Source: Lentimicrobium sp.
Lineage (GTDB): Bacteria; Bacteroidota; Bacteroidia; Bacteroidales; Lentimicrobiaceae
Assembly (NCBI GenBank): GCA_023957275.1
Contig: JAMLHF010000033.1
Coordinates: 1-48,559, forward strand
Length of the DNA: 48,559 bases
Reading direction: 5' to 3'
Part shown: positions 10,205 to 17,514 of the stretch, in pieces
How the letters are laid out: every line of letters starts with the position of its first letter
Numbering within the stretch: position 1 is the stretch's first letter
Made by a program: the position numbers and the translations under genes
Notes under the pieces: generated by a model
Databases searched by the model: none
Seen by the model: only the letters and a program-made list of their open reading frames with translations
Told to the model about the DNA's origin: nothing

Positions 10205-10305
10205 AGAAAGGAAATTAAAAGGAGAAGTGCAAATATTGAAATACGTGAAGTGTTTTGCAGAAAAAACCCTGCTTCAATCTGTTAACCGTAAGAAACAAAA
10301 CTTCT

Positions 10306-10313
10306 TAAATTTG
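10306..10313 (+). promoter_or_regulatory. Possible -7 promoter element for the YeiH-type gene
   Basis: TAAATTTG matches TAnnTTTG 20 bases before the ATG at 10334. No TTTG or TTG was found at the right upstream distance, so this rests on the -7 box alone. Confidence 0.4.
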
Positions 10314-10333
10314 TCATGATTAATTAAAGGGGT

Positions 10334-11605
10334 ATGTTCAAAAAAATCAAACTAACTGAAGATTGGGCATCTGTAGTCGTTGGAATAGCATTGATCATTG
10401 CCGTTGTCGCTACGTCTTTCTTTCCCGAGCTACCAAAGTTCGGGCCTAAAACAGGATGGACAGGATGGACTGTGCTGAGCACCGAAATATTTACCACCGG
10501 CAACACCCTCCGTCTGGGGATGACATTTTTCTATTTCCTGTTCTTTGCACTTGCCGGCACCTGGATGATGGGAAAGCGGGGCAAAGAATTGATAACGGCG
10601 TTTCCTGTAGTCTTCATCCTTTCGATGCTTGCCCAGTTTATTGCCTCCAGCGGCTCAATGAAGAACCTGGGCCTGGAAACGGTGCTATTTTCGCTGCTGA
10701 CCGGATTGTTTATCAGCAATGTTTTAAGCACACCCGCCTGGCTGAAAGCCGGAATCCAGAGTGAATTCTATATCAAAATAGGTCTGGTTATGCTCGGAAC
10801 CACCATTCTATTTTCCGAAATTATGAAAGCCGGATTATTTGGTGTCCTTCAGGCGGTGATCGTTGTGGTTTCTGTGTGGTATTTTGCTTTCTGGACAGCG
10901 CGCAAACTTAAAGTTGACGAAGAACTTGGCATTATGCTCGCCAGCGCGGTCAGCATCTGCGGAGTTTCAGCAGCCATTGCAACAGCAGGAGCCATTAAAG
11001 GCGACAGCAAGAAACTCAGCTATGTAATCTCACTGGTACTGGTGGTAGCCATTCCCATGATGATATTTATGCCGTTGATTGCCAGGTGGATAGGATTATC
11101 TGACGAAGTCACCGGAGCCTGGCTGGGCGGCTCCATCGACACCACCGGTGCTGTGGTGGCAGGGGGCACCATTGCAGGCGATACCGCACTGAAATTCAGT
11201 ACTATCATCAAGTTTTCGCAAAATGTGCTGCTCGGTGTCGCTGCATTCCTGATTTCAATCTTCTGGACTTACCGGCAGGCGGAAAAAAACGGTACGGATG
11301 AAAAACCGACCCTGGGCGTTATCTGGGAACGATTCCCGAAATTTGTGCTGGGTTTCATTGCCGCTTCCCTGGTTTTTTCCTTTATGATCGATGGCGAAAC
11401 AGCTGTGAATGCAGGCAAAACCATAAAGAGCTACCAATCACTGTGGTTCAACCTGGCCTTTGTCTGTATCGGCCTCGAAACCCGCTTCAAAGACCTGGTA
11501 ACCCTGGATAAAGGACGACCGCTCTATGCCTTCCTTATCGCACAGGGGTTCAATATCATCATAACCCTGATTGTGGCTTACATATTGTTCGGCATCTTCT
11601 GGTAA
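10334..11605 (+). CDS. YeiH/UPF0324 family membrane protein (putative sulfate exporter)
   Basis: Polytopic inner-membrane protein of 423 aa with about ten or eleven hydrophobic segments. Family features are the conserved stretches VSICGVSAAIATAGAIKG, followed by GAWLGGSIDTTGAVVAGG, and the C-terminal helix pair around WFNLAFVCIGLETRFKDL. Family members are annotated as putative sulfate exporters, but I know of no firm experimental substrate, so the transport role is a family-level guess. The long first loop after helix 1 and the helix at about 66-80 (MTFFYFLFFALAGTWMMGKRG) fit the longer Bacteroidota version. It is a single gene, divergent from purL. The ATG at 10334 gives MFKKIKLTEDW. Confidence 0.85.
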   Translation: MFKKIKLTEDWASVVVGIALIIAVVATSFFPELPKFGPKTGWTGWTVLSTEIFTTGNTLRLGMTFFYFLFFALAGTWMMGKRGKELITAFPVVFILSMLAQFIASSGSMKNLGLETVLFSLLTGLFISNVLSTPAWLKAGIQSEFYIKIGLVMLGTTILFSEIMKAGLFGVLQAVIVVVSVWYFAFWTARKLKVDEELGIMLASAVSICGVSAAIATAGAIKGDSKKLSYVISLVLVVAIPMMIFMPLIARWIGLSDEVTGAWLGGSIDTTGAVVAGGTIAGDTALKFSTIIKFSQNVLLGVAAFLISIFWTYRQAEKNGTDEKPTLGVIWERFPKFVLGFIAASLVFSFMIDGETAVNAGKTIKSYQSLWFNLAFVCIGLETRFKDLVTLDKGRPLYAFLIAQGFNIIITLIVAYILFGIFW

Positions 11606-11744
11606 GATAATCATGGGGGCTTTTTCAGAAATTCCTCAGCTGATCCGGGTTATAAGACTGTTCCGGCAAGCCAGATCCGCATGATTATTCCGGAGCAACT
11701 GGTATTTATTTTCATCACATAACCATTTGCCTGAATATTAATTC

Positions 11745-11752
11745 TACCTTTG
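11745..11752 (+). promoter_or_regulatory. Possible -7 promoter element for the DEAD-box helicase
   Basis: TACCTTTG matches TAnnTTTG 23 bases before the ATG at 11776. A TTTG is present at 11726-11729 but only 15 bases upstream, shorter than the usual 19-21. Confidence 0.45.
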
Positions 11753-11775
11753 CGCGCAATTTTCTAAACAATTTT

Positions 11776-13608
11776 ATGCCTAATTTTCAAGAACTTGGCT
11801 TAAACCCCCGCTTAATTGAGGCGGTTGAAGCCCTCGGGTTTAAAGACCCCATGCCTGTACAGGCTGAAGTAATCCCCTCCCTCATTGAACAGCCCTCCGA
11901 TCTTGTAGGCCTTGCCCAGACCGGAACAGGAAAAACGGCTGCCTTCGGATTGCCTGTGCTGCATCACATCAATCCGGAACTTCAAAAAACCCAGGCTTTG
12001 GTCCTCTGCCCAACGCGTGAGCTCTGCCTGCAGATATCCAAAGACCTGAGAAGTTACGCCCGGTTCATTCCCGGAGTTAAAGTTTCAGCCGTTTACGGAG
12101 GAGCCAGTATTGAACTGCAAATCAAGCAATTAAATGAAGGCCCTCAGATTATCGTGGCTACACCAGGTCGGCTGAATGACATGATCCGGCGTAAAAAAGT
12201 GGATTTCAGCCGTGTGCAATGGCTGGTGCTCGACGAAGCCGATGAAATGCTCGACATGGGCTTTCAGGAGGATGTGGATACCATACTCGAACATACGCCG
12301 GAAGAAAAGCACACCCTGCTCTTTTCTGCCACCATGCCTGAAGAAGTTGAACGCATCCTTGCCAAATACATGACCAATCCGGTTGTGAAAACGGTGGGAA
12401 AACGAAACACGGGAACTGCTAACGTCAAGCATATCTATTACTTGGTTCAGGCCAAAGACCGCTATGCCGCGCTGAAAAGAATTGCGGACTTCAATCCCCG
12501 CATTTATGCCATTATTTTCTGCCGTACACGCATCGAAACCCAGGAAATCGCCGATTCGCTGATCCGCGACGGTTATAATGCCGATTCGCTCCATGGAGAT
12601 CTCTCGCAAGCAGCGCGCGACAATGTTATGAACCGCTTCAGGAATCAAACCCTTCAGATGCTTGTGGCGACCGATGTGGCCGCCCGCGGACTCGATGTAA
12701 ACGACCTCACCCATGTAATCAACTATAACCTGCCCGATGATTCGGAAGTATATATCCACCGGAGCGGCAGAACCGGGCGTGCGGACAAGACAGGAACCTG
12801 TATCTCTATCATCAACCTGAAAGAGAAATTCAAGATCCGGCAGATCGAAAAGAAAATCAACCGCGAGTTCGGTAAAGCCAAAATCCCGACAGGAGTTCAG
12901 GTTTGTGAGAAACAACTGTTCCATCACATCGACCGCATGGAAAACGTGGCCATTGACGTGGAAATCGAATCCTTCCTGCCGGTGATATACCGCAAGCTGG
13001 AATGGATGGACCGCGAGGAAATCATCAAACGGTTTGTCTCACTTGAATTCAACCGCTTCCTGGAATACTACCGTGATGCACGGGATCTGAATGTTGAAGA
13101 TGACAACAAACCCCTAAGGGAACCCAGGGAAGGCCGTGACAGAAAATCTGAGCGCAGGAGTGATGACGGTCAGTTTACCCGCCTGTTTGTGAGTATCGGA
13201 AGGAAAGACAAGGTGCTGCCACCGCAGATCATCGGCCTCATCAATGAAGTGACCCGCTCCAGGGAGATCAGAATCGGCCGCATCGACATCATGGACAATT
13301 ATTCCTTTGTGGATGTTGATTCCAAATCCGTTGGCCGCATCATGAAAGCTTTTGAAAATGAAACCTCCAACCCGAGAGGGATCAGGGTGGAACGTGCATC
13401 AGAAAGGGAATTCGCCCCCGCTGACCGGAAAAGCAGATCGCATCCGGGTAAGGAAAAATCATTCCGGCCTGAAGGTAAACCTTTCCGTTCCGAAAACAAG
13501 TCATTCCGTTCAGAAGGAAAACCTTTCCGGAATAAGCCCGAGCAGGATTCACCCTGGAAAAAACCTGAACGCAAGGGTGGCCCGGGCAAAAACAAGAAAA
13601 ACAAATAG
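11776..13608 (+). CDS. DEAD-box ATP-dependent RNA helicase (DeaD/CsdA-like)
   Basis: RNA-unwinding ATPase, 610 aa. In order: Q-motif region (FQELGLNPRLIEAVEALGF, MPVQ), Walker A AQTGTGKT at 47-54, DEAD at 153-156, SAT, and HRSGRTGR of domain 2. A DbpA-type RNA-binding domain follows at roughly 460-540 (RLFVSIGRKDKVLPPQIIGL to GIRVERAS), as in DeaD/CsdA proteins, which act in ribosome assembly and cold adaptation. The last 60 or so residues are a basic, low-complexity tail built from repeats of the type SFRxEGKPFR, likely a disordered RNA-binding extension. It is a single gene ending at a strong bidirectional terminator. Confidence 0.94.
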   Translation: MPNFQELGLNPRLIEAVEALGFKDPMPVQAEVIPSLIEQPSDLVGLAQTGTGKTAAFGLPVLHHINPELQKTQALVLCPTRELCLQISKDLRSYARFIPGVKVSAVYGGASIELQIKQLNEGPQIIVATPGRLNDMIRRKKVDFSRVQWLVLDEADEMLDMGFQEDVDTILEHTPEEKHTLLFSATMPEEVERILAKYMTNPVVKTVGKRNTGTANVKHIYYLVQAKDRYAALKRIADFNPRIYAIIFCRTRIETQEIADSLIRDGYNADSLHGDLSQAARDNVMNRFRNQTLQMLVATDVAARGLDVNDLTHVINYNLPDDSEVYIHRSGRTGRADKTGTCISIINLKEKFKIRQIEKKINREFGKAKIPTGVQVCEKQLFHHIDRMENVAIDVEIESFLPVIYRKLEWMDREEIIKRFVSLEFNRFLEYYRDARDLNVEDDNKPLREPREGRDRKSERRSDDGQFTRLFVSIGRKDKVLPPQIIGLINEVTRSREIRIGRIDIMDNYSFVDVDSKSVGRIMKAFENETSNPRGIRVERASEREFAPADRKSRSHPGKEKSFRPEGKPFRSENKSFRSEGKPFRNKPEQDSPWKKPERKGGPGKNKKNK

Positions 13609-13666
13609 CGCTGCAGTATTTAATGATTACTGACTATTTGTCATAGGGACGAAAATAATAAATATT

Positions 13667-13709
13667 GAAAAAGCCTGACCGGCTTCAATGCTTCCGGTCA
13701 GGCTTTTTC
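13667..13709. terminator. Bidirectional intrinsic terminator between helicase and trxB
   Basis: A perfect 16-bp inverted repeat (13667-13682 with 13694-13709) with an 11-base loop. The core CCTGACCGG is flanked by A5 on one side and T5 on the other, so it serves the helicase gene on plus and trxB on minus. Confidence 0.9.
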
Positions 13710-13749
13710 ATTTATTCTACAACCCGGGAGTTCCCCGCTGCAGGTAATT

Positions 13750-14694
13750 TCAGTCTTCCTGCGCTGCCAGGAAGCGCTCAGCCTCAATAGCTGCCATACA
13801 GCCGGTTCCCGCGGCGGTTACCGCCTGACGGAAAACATGATCCTGAACATCTCCTGCGGCAAATACGCCTGGGATATTGGTCTGGGTCGTTCCCGGAATA
13901 GTCTTAATATAACCATTCTCATCAAGGGTAATCTGCCCTTTGAACAGTTCGGTATTCGGTGTATGACCGATTGCCACAAAGAATCCCTGAACATCAATCT
14001 GTCTGGTTTCTCCGGTTTTCACATTTTCAAGCAAAGCTCCGGTAACTGTTTTGCCGTCGCCAAGAATTTCCCTGGTAACATGATTCCACAGAATTTCAAT
14101 ATTCGGGGTATTCATAACCCGGTTTTGCATGGCTTTGCTGGCACGGAGTTCATCACGGCGGACAATCATGTAAATTTTCCTGCCGAGTTTGGCCAGGTAT
14201 GAAGCCTCCTCACAGGCGGTGTCGCCACCACCTACCACAGCCATATCCTGACCGCGGAAGAAAAATCCGTCACAGGTGGCACAAGCCGAAACGCCGTGTC
14301 CGTTGTATCTGGCTTCTGACTCCAGCCCCATCCAGCGCGCTGTTGCACCGGTAGCAATAATGACAGTTTCGGCAAGGATGGTTTTGCTCTCATCGGCAAC
14401 CAGCCGGAACGGGCGCTTCGAAAAGTCGGCCGAAGTAATAATGCCCCAGCGCATGTCGGTTCCGAAACGCTCAGCCTGACGCTGCATATCCATCATCATT
14501 TCAGGACCCTGTACCCCATCCGGATAGCCCGGAAAATTATCTACTTCGGTCGTTGAAGTCAATTGACCCCCGGGTTGCAAACCCTGGTATAATACCGGCT
14601 TCAGGTCGGCCCTGGCTGCATAAATGGCGGCAGTGTATCCTGCAGGCCCTGAACCAATGATCAGGCATTCTACTTTTTCGATTTCTTCACTCAT
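13750..14694 (-). CDS. trxB: Thioredoxin-disulfide reductase
   Basis: NADPH-dependent flavoenzyme that reduces thioredoxin. FAD-binding GSGPAG is at residues 14-19, the redox-active pair is Cys138-Ala-Thr-Cys141 followed by DG, the NADPH-binding motif VGGGDTACEEA follows, and the C-terminal FAD motif GVFAAGDV lies near the end. Length is 314 aa, usual for the low-molecular-weight bacterial type. I chose the ATG at 14694 (MSEEIEKVECLIIGSGPAGY); starting further upstream would add 27 residues with no family counterpart. It is a single gene converging on the helicase. Confidence 0.96.
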   Translation of the reverse strand: MSEEIEKVECLIIGSGPAGYTAAIYAARADLKPVLYQGLQPGGQLTSTTEVDNFPGYPDGVQGPEMMMDMQRQAERFGTDMRWGIITSADFSKRPFRLVADESKTILAETVIIATGATARWMGLESEARYNGHGVSACATCDGFFFRGQDMAVVGGGDTACEEASYLAKLGRKIYMIVRRDELRASKAMQNRVMNTPNIEILWNHVTREILGDGKTVTGALLENVKTGETRQIDVQGFFVAIGHTPNTELFKGQITLDENGYIKTIPGTTQTNIPGVFAAGDVQDHVFRQAVTAAGTGCMAAIEAERFLAAQED

Positions 14695-14867
14695 TGCAAT
14701 TATGATATTAAAGGTTACATATAATCTGGCAGACAACCGGCTGTCAAAATTAAGGTTTTGGCGCCACCTGCCCAAAACTGTGCCAGAAATTTAATCAACT
14801 GTTAATCTGACTATTAATATATAGACATTTTGACATAAGTCAGGAATACGTAAAATTTATAATTTTC

Positions 14868-14899
14868 TTGCCGGGCGAATAAAAACTTTTGTACTTTTG
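14868..14899 (+). promoter_or_regulatory. Bacteroidota-type promoter for tRNA-Pro
   Basis: TTG (14868-14870), 21 bases, then TACTTTTG (14892-14899), a full match to the -7 box TAnnTTTG. Predicted transcription starts about 48 bases before the mature tRNA, leaving a leader to be trimmed. Confidence 0.65.
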
Positions 14900-14953
14900 C
14901 AGCGTTAAAATTCTCCCTGCTATGGCAGGGTTTGTGTTCTTAACAAACCGGTA

Positions 14954-15027
14954 CGGGGTGTGGCGCAGTTGGCTAGCGTACTTGCATGGGGTGCAAGTGG
15001 TCGTCAGTTCGAGTCTGACCACTCCGA
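14954..15027 (+). tRNA. tRNA-Pro (anticodon GGG)
   Basis: Full cloverleaf of 74 bases. The acceptor stem is CGGGGTG with CACTCCG (one G-U), the D arm GCGC/GCGT, the anticodon stem CTTGC/GCAAG with loop ATGGGGT (anticodon GGG, reading CCC and CCU), and the T stem GTCAG/CTGAC with loop TTCGAGT. The discriminator base is A. CCA is not encoded, so it must be added after transcription. C1 and A73 fit proline tRNAs. It is followed at once by a terminator. Confidence 0.95.
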
Positions 15028-15033
15028 CAAACT

Positions 15034-15058
15034 AAGGTGCTGAAAGGCACCTTTTTTT
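15034..15058 (+). terminator. Intrinsic terminator of tRNA-Pro
   Basis: Stem AAGGTGC (15034-15040) with GCACCTT (15047-15053), loop TGAAAG, then a T-run. The same hairpin is repeated 114 bp downstream. Confidence 0.85.
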
Positions 15059-15079
15059 ATTTTCAATCCTGAAATTTTC

Positions 15080-15147
15080 AGTTGGTCCGCGTATCCCGGC
15101 CGGGGCCGGGATGGTCGTCAGTCCGGGTCTGACCACTCCTACAAACT
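15080..15147 (+). pseudogene. Degenerate tRNA-Pro-like copy B
   Basis: This stretch aligns with the tRNA from the D loop onward with one extra base: AGTTGG, GCGTA, then TGGTCGTCAG (15112-15121) and TCTGACCACTCC. The acceptor 5' strand and D stem are gone. The anticodon arm has become a GC-rich hairpin (TCCCGGC with GCCGGGA), and the T loop changed from TTCGAGT to TCCGGGT while the T stem stays perfect. It cannot fold as a full tRNA. The neighbouring left flank (from 15061) also matches copy C at 15420. Confidence 0.7.
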
Positions 15148-15171
15148 AAGGTGCTGAAAGGCACCTTTTTT
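15148..15171 (+). terminator. Duplicate of the tRNA-Pro terminator
   Basis: Stem AAGGTGC (15148-15154), loop TGAAAG, GCACCTT (15161-15167), then T's. The hairpin sequence is identical to the one at 15034 and lies in the same position relative to copy B. Confidence 0.75.
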
Positions 15172-15280
15172 ATTTTCAAACCCATTGTTGTCCGGGAAAA
15201 ATAATAAAATTTGACCAGAATGCATAGTAGTTAAGGGTTTCAGAAGAAAGTAACAAGTCACGGCTTACTTTCACTTTTTC

Positions 15281-15386
15281 GCCACAAAGCGATGCACTGA
15301 GCCTGCCGAAGTGGCTTAAAGGCATCAAGTTGCACGAATTTATTTTTCTCATTTAGTGGCACTTAGTGTCTCCGTGTCTTTGTGGC
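15281..15386. repeat. Imperfect inverted repeat in the gene-poor stretch after tRNA-Pro
   Basis: GCCACAAAG (15281-15289) is inverted as CTTTGTGGC (15378-15386). The arms extend imperfectly through CACTGAG on the left and CTTAGTG on the right, to about 25 bases each. The right arm resembles the CTTAGTG...GTGTCTTTGTGGC intergenic repeats I recall from many environmental bacterial genomes. No gene is visible between 15172 and 15438. Confidence 0.5.
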
Positions 15387-15438
15387 AGGTTCTTTTCATA
15401 TTTTAACCGGGCAATAGTGTTTCAATCCATAAATTTTC

Positions 15439-15505
15439 AGTTGTCTGCATATCCCGGCTCCGGCCGGGATGGTCGTCAGTCCGGGTCTGACCACTCCGAC
15501 AAACC
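15439..15505 (+). pseudogene. Degenerate tRNA-Pro-like copy C
   Basis: A second decayed copy sharing with copy B the GC hairpin in place of the anticodon arm (TCCCGGC, loop TCCG, GCCGGGA), then TGGTCGTCAG, the altered T loop TCCGGGT and TCTGACCACTCC. The match to copy B extends left to about 15420. Unlike copy B it lacks the terminator hairpin. Shared changes in B and C that the real tRNA lacks show they come from one altered ancestor. Confidence 0.7.
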
Positions 15506-15603
15506 AAAATTCCCTCTCTTTCAGATGGAAAGTGGTCTGCAGTTACGGTTCAGACCTCTGCGAAAAATCCCGGATCAATCACCTGCTAGGTAATATATGA
15601 AGC

Positions 15604-15628
15604 AAAAAAAAACCGGACCATGTCCGGC
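15604..15628 (-). terminator. Intrinsic terminator after the TPR membrane protein gene
   Basis: On the minus strand GCCGGAC, loop ATG, GTCCGG is followed by a run of nine T's. It closes the sigma factor/TPR operon. Confidence 0.85.
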
Positions 15629-15666
15629 TTCTTTTTATTATCAATGATCGTTGATGCGGGGTGTGT

Positions 15667-16428
15667 TTACTTGCGGCCCAGTTTTTCGAGAATTTTATCA
15701 GCTTCTTTGTGATGGTAGTTCTTTTGGTCGGCCGCAATCTTGCGAAATTGTTCAACGGCAAAATCAATTTGCTCGTTTTTGAGGTAGCACAGCCCGAGAT
15801 ACCATTCGGCATGTTCGACATAAAGGTTATTCTTATCTTCAACAATGTATTTGAATGCTTTTACGGCATCTTCAATACGGTTTGTCTCGATATAAGAGAT
15901 TCCGTTATAGAACCATACTGCGATATTGGAGCTGTCCTTATCGAGAATTTCAGCAAAAAGCAGGGAAGCTCCCTGGTAATCCTTCTGCTGAAACTTAAGA
16001 ATAGCCTCCACTATGTTAGCGTTGCCTGAACGGGTCAGTTCAATCGTACGATTTGAATCGTAGTACATACTGAACAACTTCTCTGCCGTGTAGGAGCGCT
16101 GCTGAGTCAACAGTATTGCCCCTCCTGCAATCACCAGAACTGCGATGGCTGCGGCTGCGGCCAATTGCCACCTGCGTGGCTGCATTCTGACGATCTTGGG
16201 TGAAGCATCCTGCTGTTTGGACTCGTTAAATACACTGATCAGCTTTCTTCGGAACTCAACCACATCCTCGTCTAGAAGAATGTTGTCAAGATCCTTATCC
16301 AGCTTCAGTTCTGCCGATAGTTCAGCATTGGTTTGCAACTCTTTGCCAAACCACCGGAGTTCGTCCTCATTCATTTCCCCGGCTATAAATCTTTCGATCA
16401 GCTGGGAATACTTGAGTTTTCTAGTCAT
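15667..16428 (-). CDS. One-pass membrane protein with C-terminal TPRs, putative anti-sigma partner
   Basis: Protein of 253 aa in three parts. The N-terminal cytoplasmic-looking part (1-86) has the arrangement seen in FecR/anti-sigma N-termini (KLKYSQLIERFIAGEMNEDELRWF) but no zinc-binding His-Cys-Cys set. A single membrane helix at about 88-108 is preceded by Arg85-Arg86, so the C-terminus should be periplasmic. TPR-like helices at about 130-250 include AVWFYNGISYIETNRIEDAVKAFKYIV. I chose the ATG at 16428; it overlaps the sigma factor gene by 8 bp, suggesting translational coupling. Co-expression with an ECF sigma factor and the domain order make an anti-sigma role likely, but this is inferred. 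Confidence 0.85.
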   Translation of the reverse strand: MTRKLKYSQLIERFIAGEMNEDELRWFGKELQTNAELSAELKLDKDLDNILLDEDVVEFRRKLISVFNESKQQDASPKIVRMQPRRWQLAAAAAIAVLVIAGGAILLTQQRSYTAEKLFSMYYDSNRTIELTRSGNANIVEAILKFQQKDYQGASLLFAEILDKDSSNIAVWFYNGISYIETNRIEDAVKAFKYIVEDKNNLYVEHAEWYLGLCYLKNEQIDFAVEQFRKIAADQKNYHHKEADKILEKLGRK

Positions 16429-17005
16429 CGGACAGGAATTTATGGCACTTCGGATCATTGATAATTCTCTTTTTTAATTCCTCCTTGCAGAGGTATTTAC
16501 GCGTTTTCGCATATTTTTCAGTTTTGTAACCCATTTCAGTTGCAATATCCCTGAGGGGCATTTTCTTCATAAACAACAGCAGTACTTTCTGGCAATCTTC
16601 ACCAAGGGTAAGGAAATGCTCCTGGTAAAGCCGGTATTTCTCCATCTCCTCATTGTCACTCAGCTGATCCATCACCTTATCGGGAAGATCCACAAAGTTC
16701 TCAATATCGCTGAACTCCCGGGCAAATTGCCTGCTGCGCGCCAATTTCTGAAGCCAGATATTGCGACTGACAGAATATAAATAAGTACGGAAAGAACAAG
16801 TCAACTCCAGTTCATTGTCCCTGATCTTCTTAAAGATAACTATCAGGGAATCCTGAAACACATCCTCCGCGTCCTCGTCATTGCCACTGTTCTTCACTAC
16901 CAGGTACTTTATCGTAGGAAACAACTCCTGATAAATGTACTTGATGATGTAATCGCTCCTTAAACGAAGGCCCTCAATGATTGCTTCATCAGAGTAGTGA
17001 ATCAT
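16421..17005 (-). CDS. ECF-type RNA polymerase sigma factor
   Basis: Sigma-70 family protein of 194 aa with only regions 2 and 4, as in ECF sigma factors. Region 2 includes NDEDAEDVFQDSLIVIFKKI and SFRTYLYSVSRNIWLQ. Region 4 includes the helix-turn-helix around LGEDCQKVLLLFMKKMPLRD, then IATEMGYKTEKYAKTRKYLC. It directs RNA polymerase to a specific regulon, and its activity is probably held by the overlapping TPR membrane protein. ATG at 17005 (MIHYSDEAIIEG). It is divergent from the first T9SS gene across 509 bp, so that gene is a natural candidate target; no target motif could be proven here. Confidence 0.93.
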   Translation of the reverse strand: MIHYSDEAIIEGLRLRSDYIIKYIYQELFPTIKYLVVKNSGNDEDAEDVFQDSLIVIFKKIRDNELELTCSFRTYLYSVSRNIWLQKLARSRQFAREFSDIENFVDLPDKVMDQLSDNEEMEKYRLYQEHFLTLGEDCQKVLLLFMKKMPLRDIATEMGYKTEKYAKTRKYLCKEELKKRIINDPKCHKFLSDD

Positions 17006-17351
17006 TTTCTGTATCTTTATCCGGTTTTCACAAAAAGGTAATACCGGTTCAGCATTTTTTTTCGTTTTAGTTATTAACCGTTCTTTGTTAATATCTGAAC
17101 AAGTAATTCGCAGAGGTAATTTTTTTTACTGATCTGCCAACTTGTTGTAATACAATATTTTAATACTTGCAAGAATAAATTCAGAGGAACCCTCAGGGAC
17201 CTGGAAATAATTTTACAAGTTTACGGATAATTTAGTAATGAAAATATCTTTTTACGGCAACTTTCTTCAAACCAACACTGTATAAACAACCTTTTTTAGT
17301 TAAAAAACAAACAGATTGCTATTTGTTCTTCCGTTTTAAAAAATATTTACT

Positions 17352-17359
17352 TACTTTTG
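17352..17359 (+). promoter_or_regulatory. Possible -7 promoter element for T9SS gene 1
   Basis: TACTTTTG matches TAnnTTTG. No TTTG lies at the usual distance (the nearest is 26 bases away). This would give a leader of about 150 bases. The missing -33 box might mean an alternative sigma factor is used. Confidence 0.4.
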
Positions 17360-17477
17360 AGGCGCATTCATATCTACATAAGTCATGTATTTAGAATGCC
17401 CCTATTTATTATCCGCGAAATAATTAATCTCCCGGGGAAGCAAAAGTAACCCGGGAATTTGAAAAAATATAACCACA

Positions 17478-17511
17478 AACAAAAACCCGATTATTAACCA
17501 CAAACCCCGCG
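17478..17511 (+). repeat. Leader segment shared by the two T9SS genes, copy 1
   Basis: The leader contains AAAACCCGATTATTAAC, then AAACCCCG shortly before the ATG at 17515. The same words in the same order occur at 19214-19251 before the paralogue. Confidence 0.65.
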
Positions 17512-17514
17512 TAA

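Larger units (their letters stand above)
17006..17514. other. Long AT-rich intergenic region between the sigma factor and T9SS gene 1
   Basis: No coding region is visible. The region has oligo-A and oligo-T tracts, a -7-like box at 17352, a leader hairpin at 17430-17456 (TCCCGGG with CCCGGGA, 13-base loop), and a 3' leader segment that recurs before the paralogous gene. This is room for divergent regulation. Confidence 0.7.

Noticed and set aside
12130-12927. Open frame of 265 codons antisense to the DEAD-box helicase
   Set aside because: It lies fully within a helicase gene with all motifs in place, and its translation shows no family features. It is a by-product of codon bias on the other strand.
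15080-15505. Second and third functional tRNA genes
   Set aside because: Both copies lack the 5' acceptor strand and a D stem, and the anticodon arm has no usable 7-base loop.
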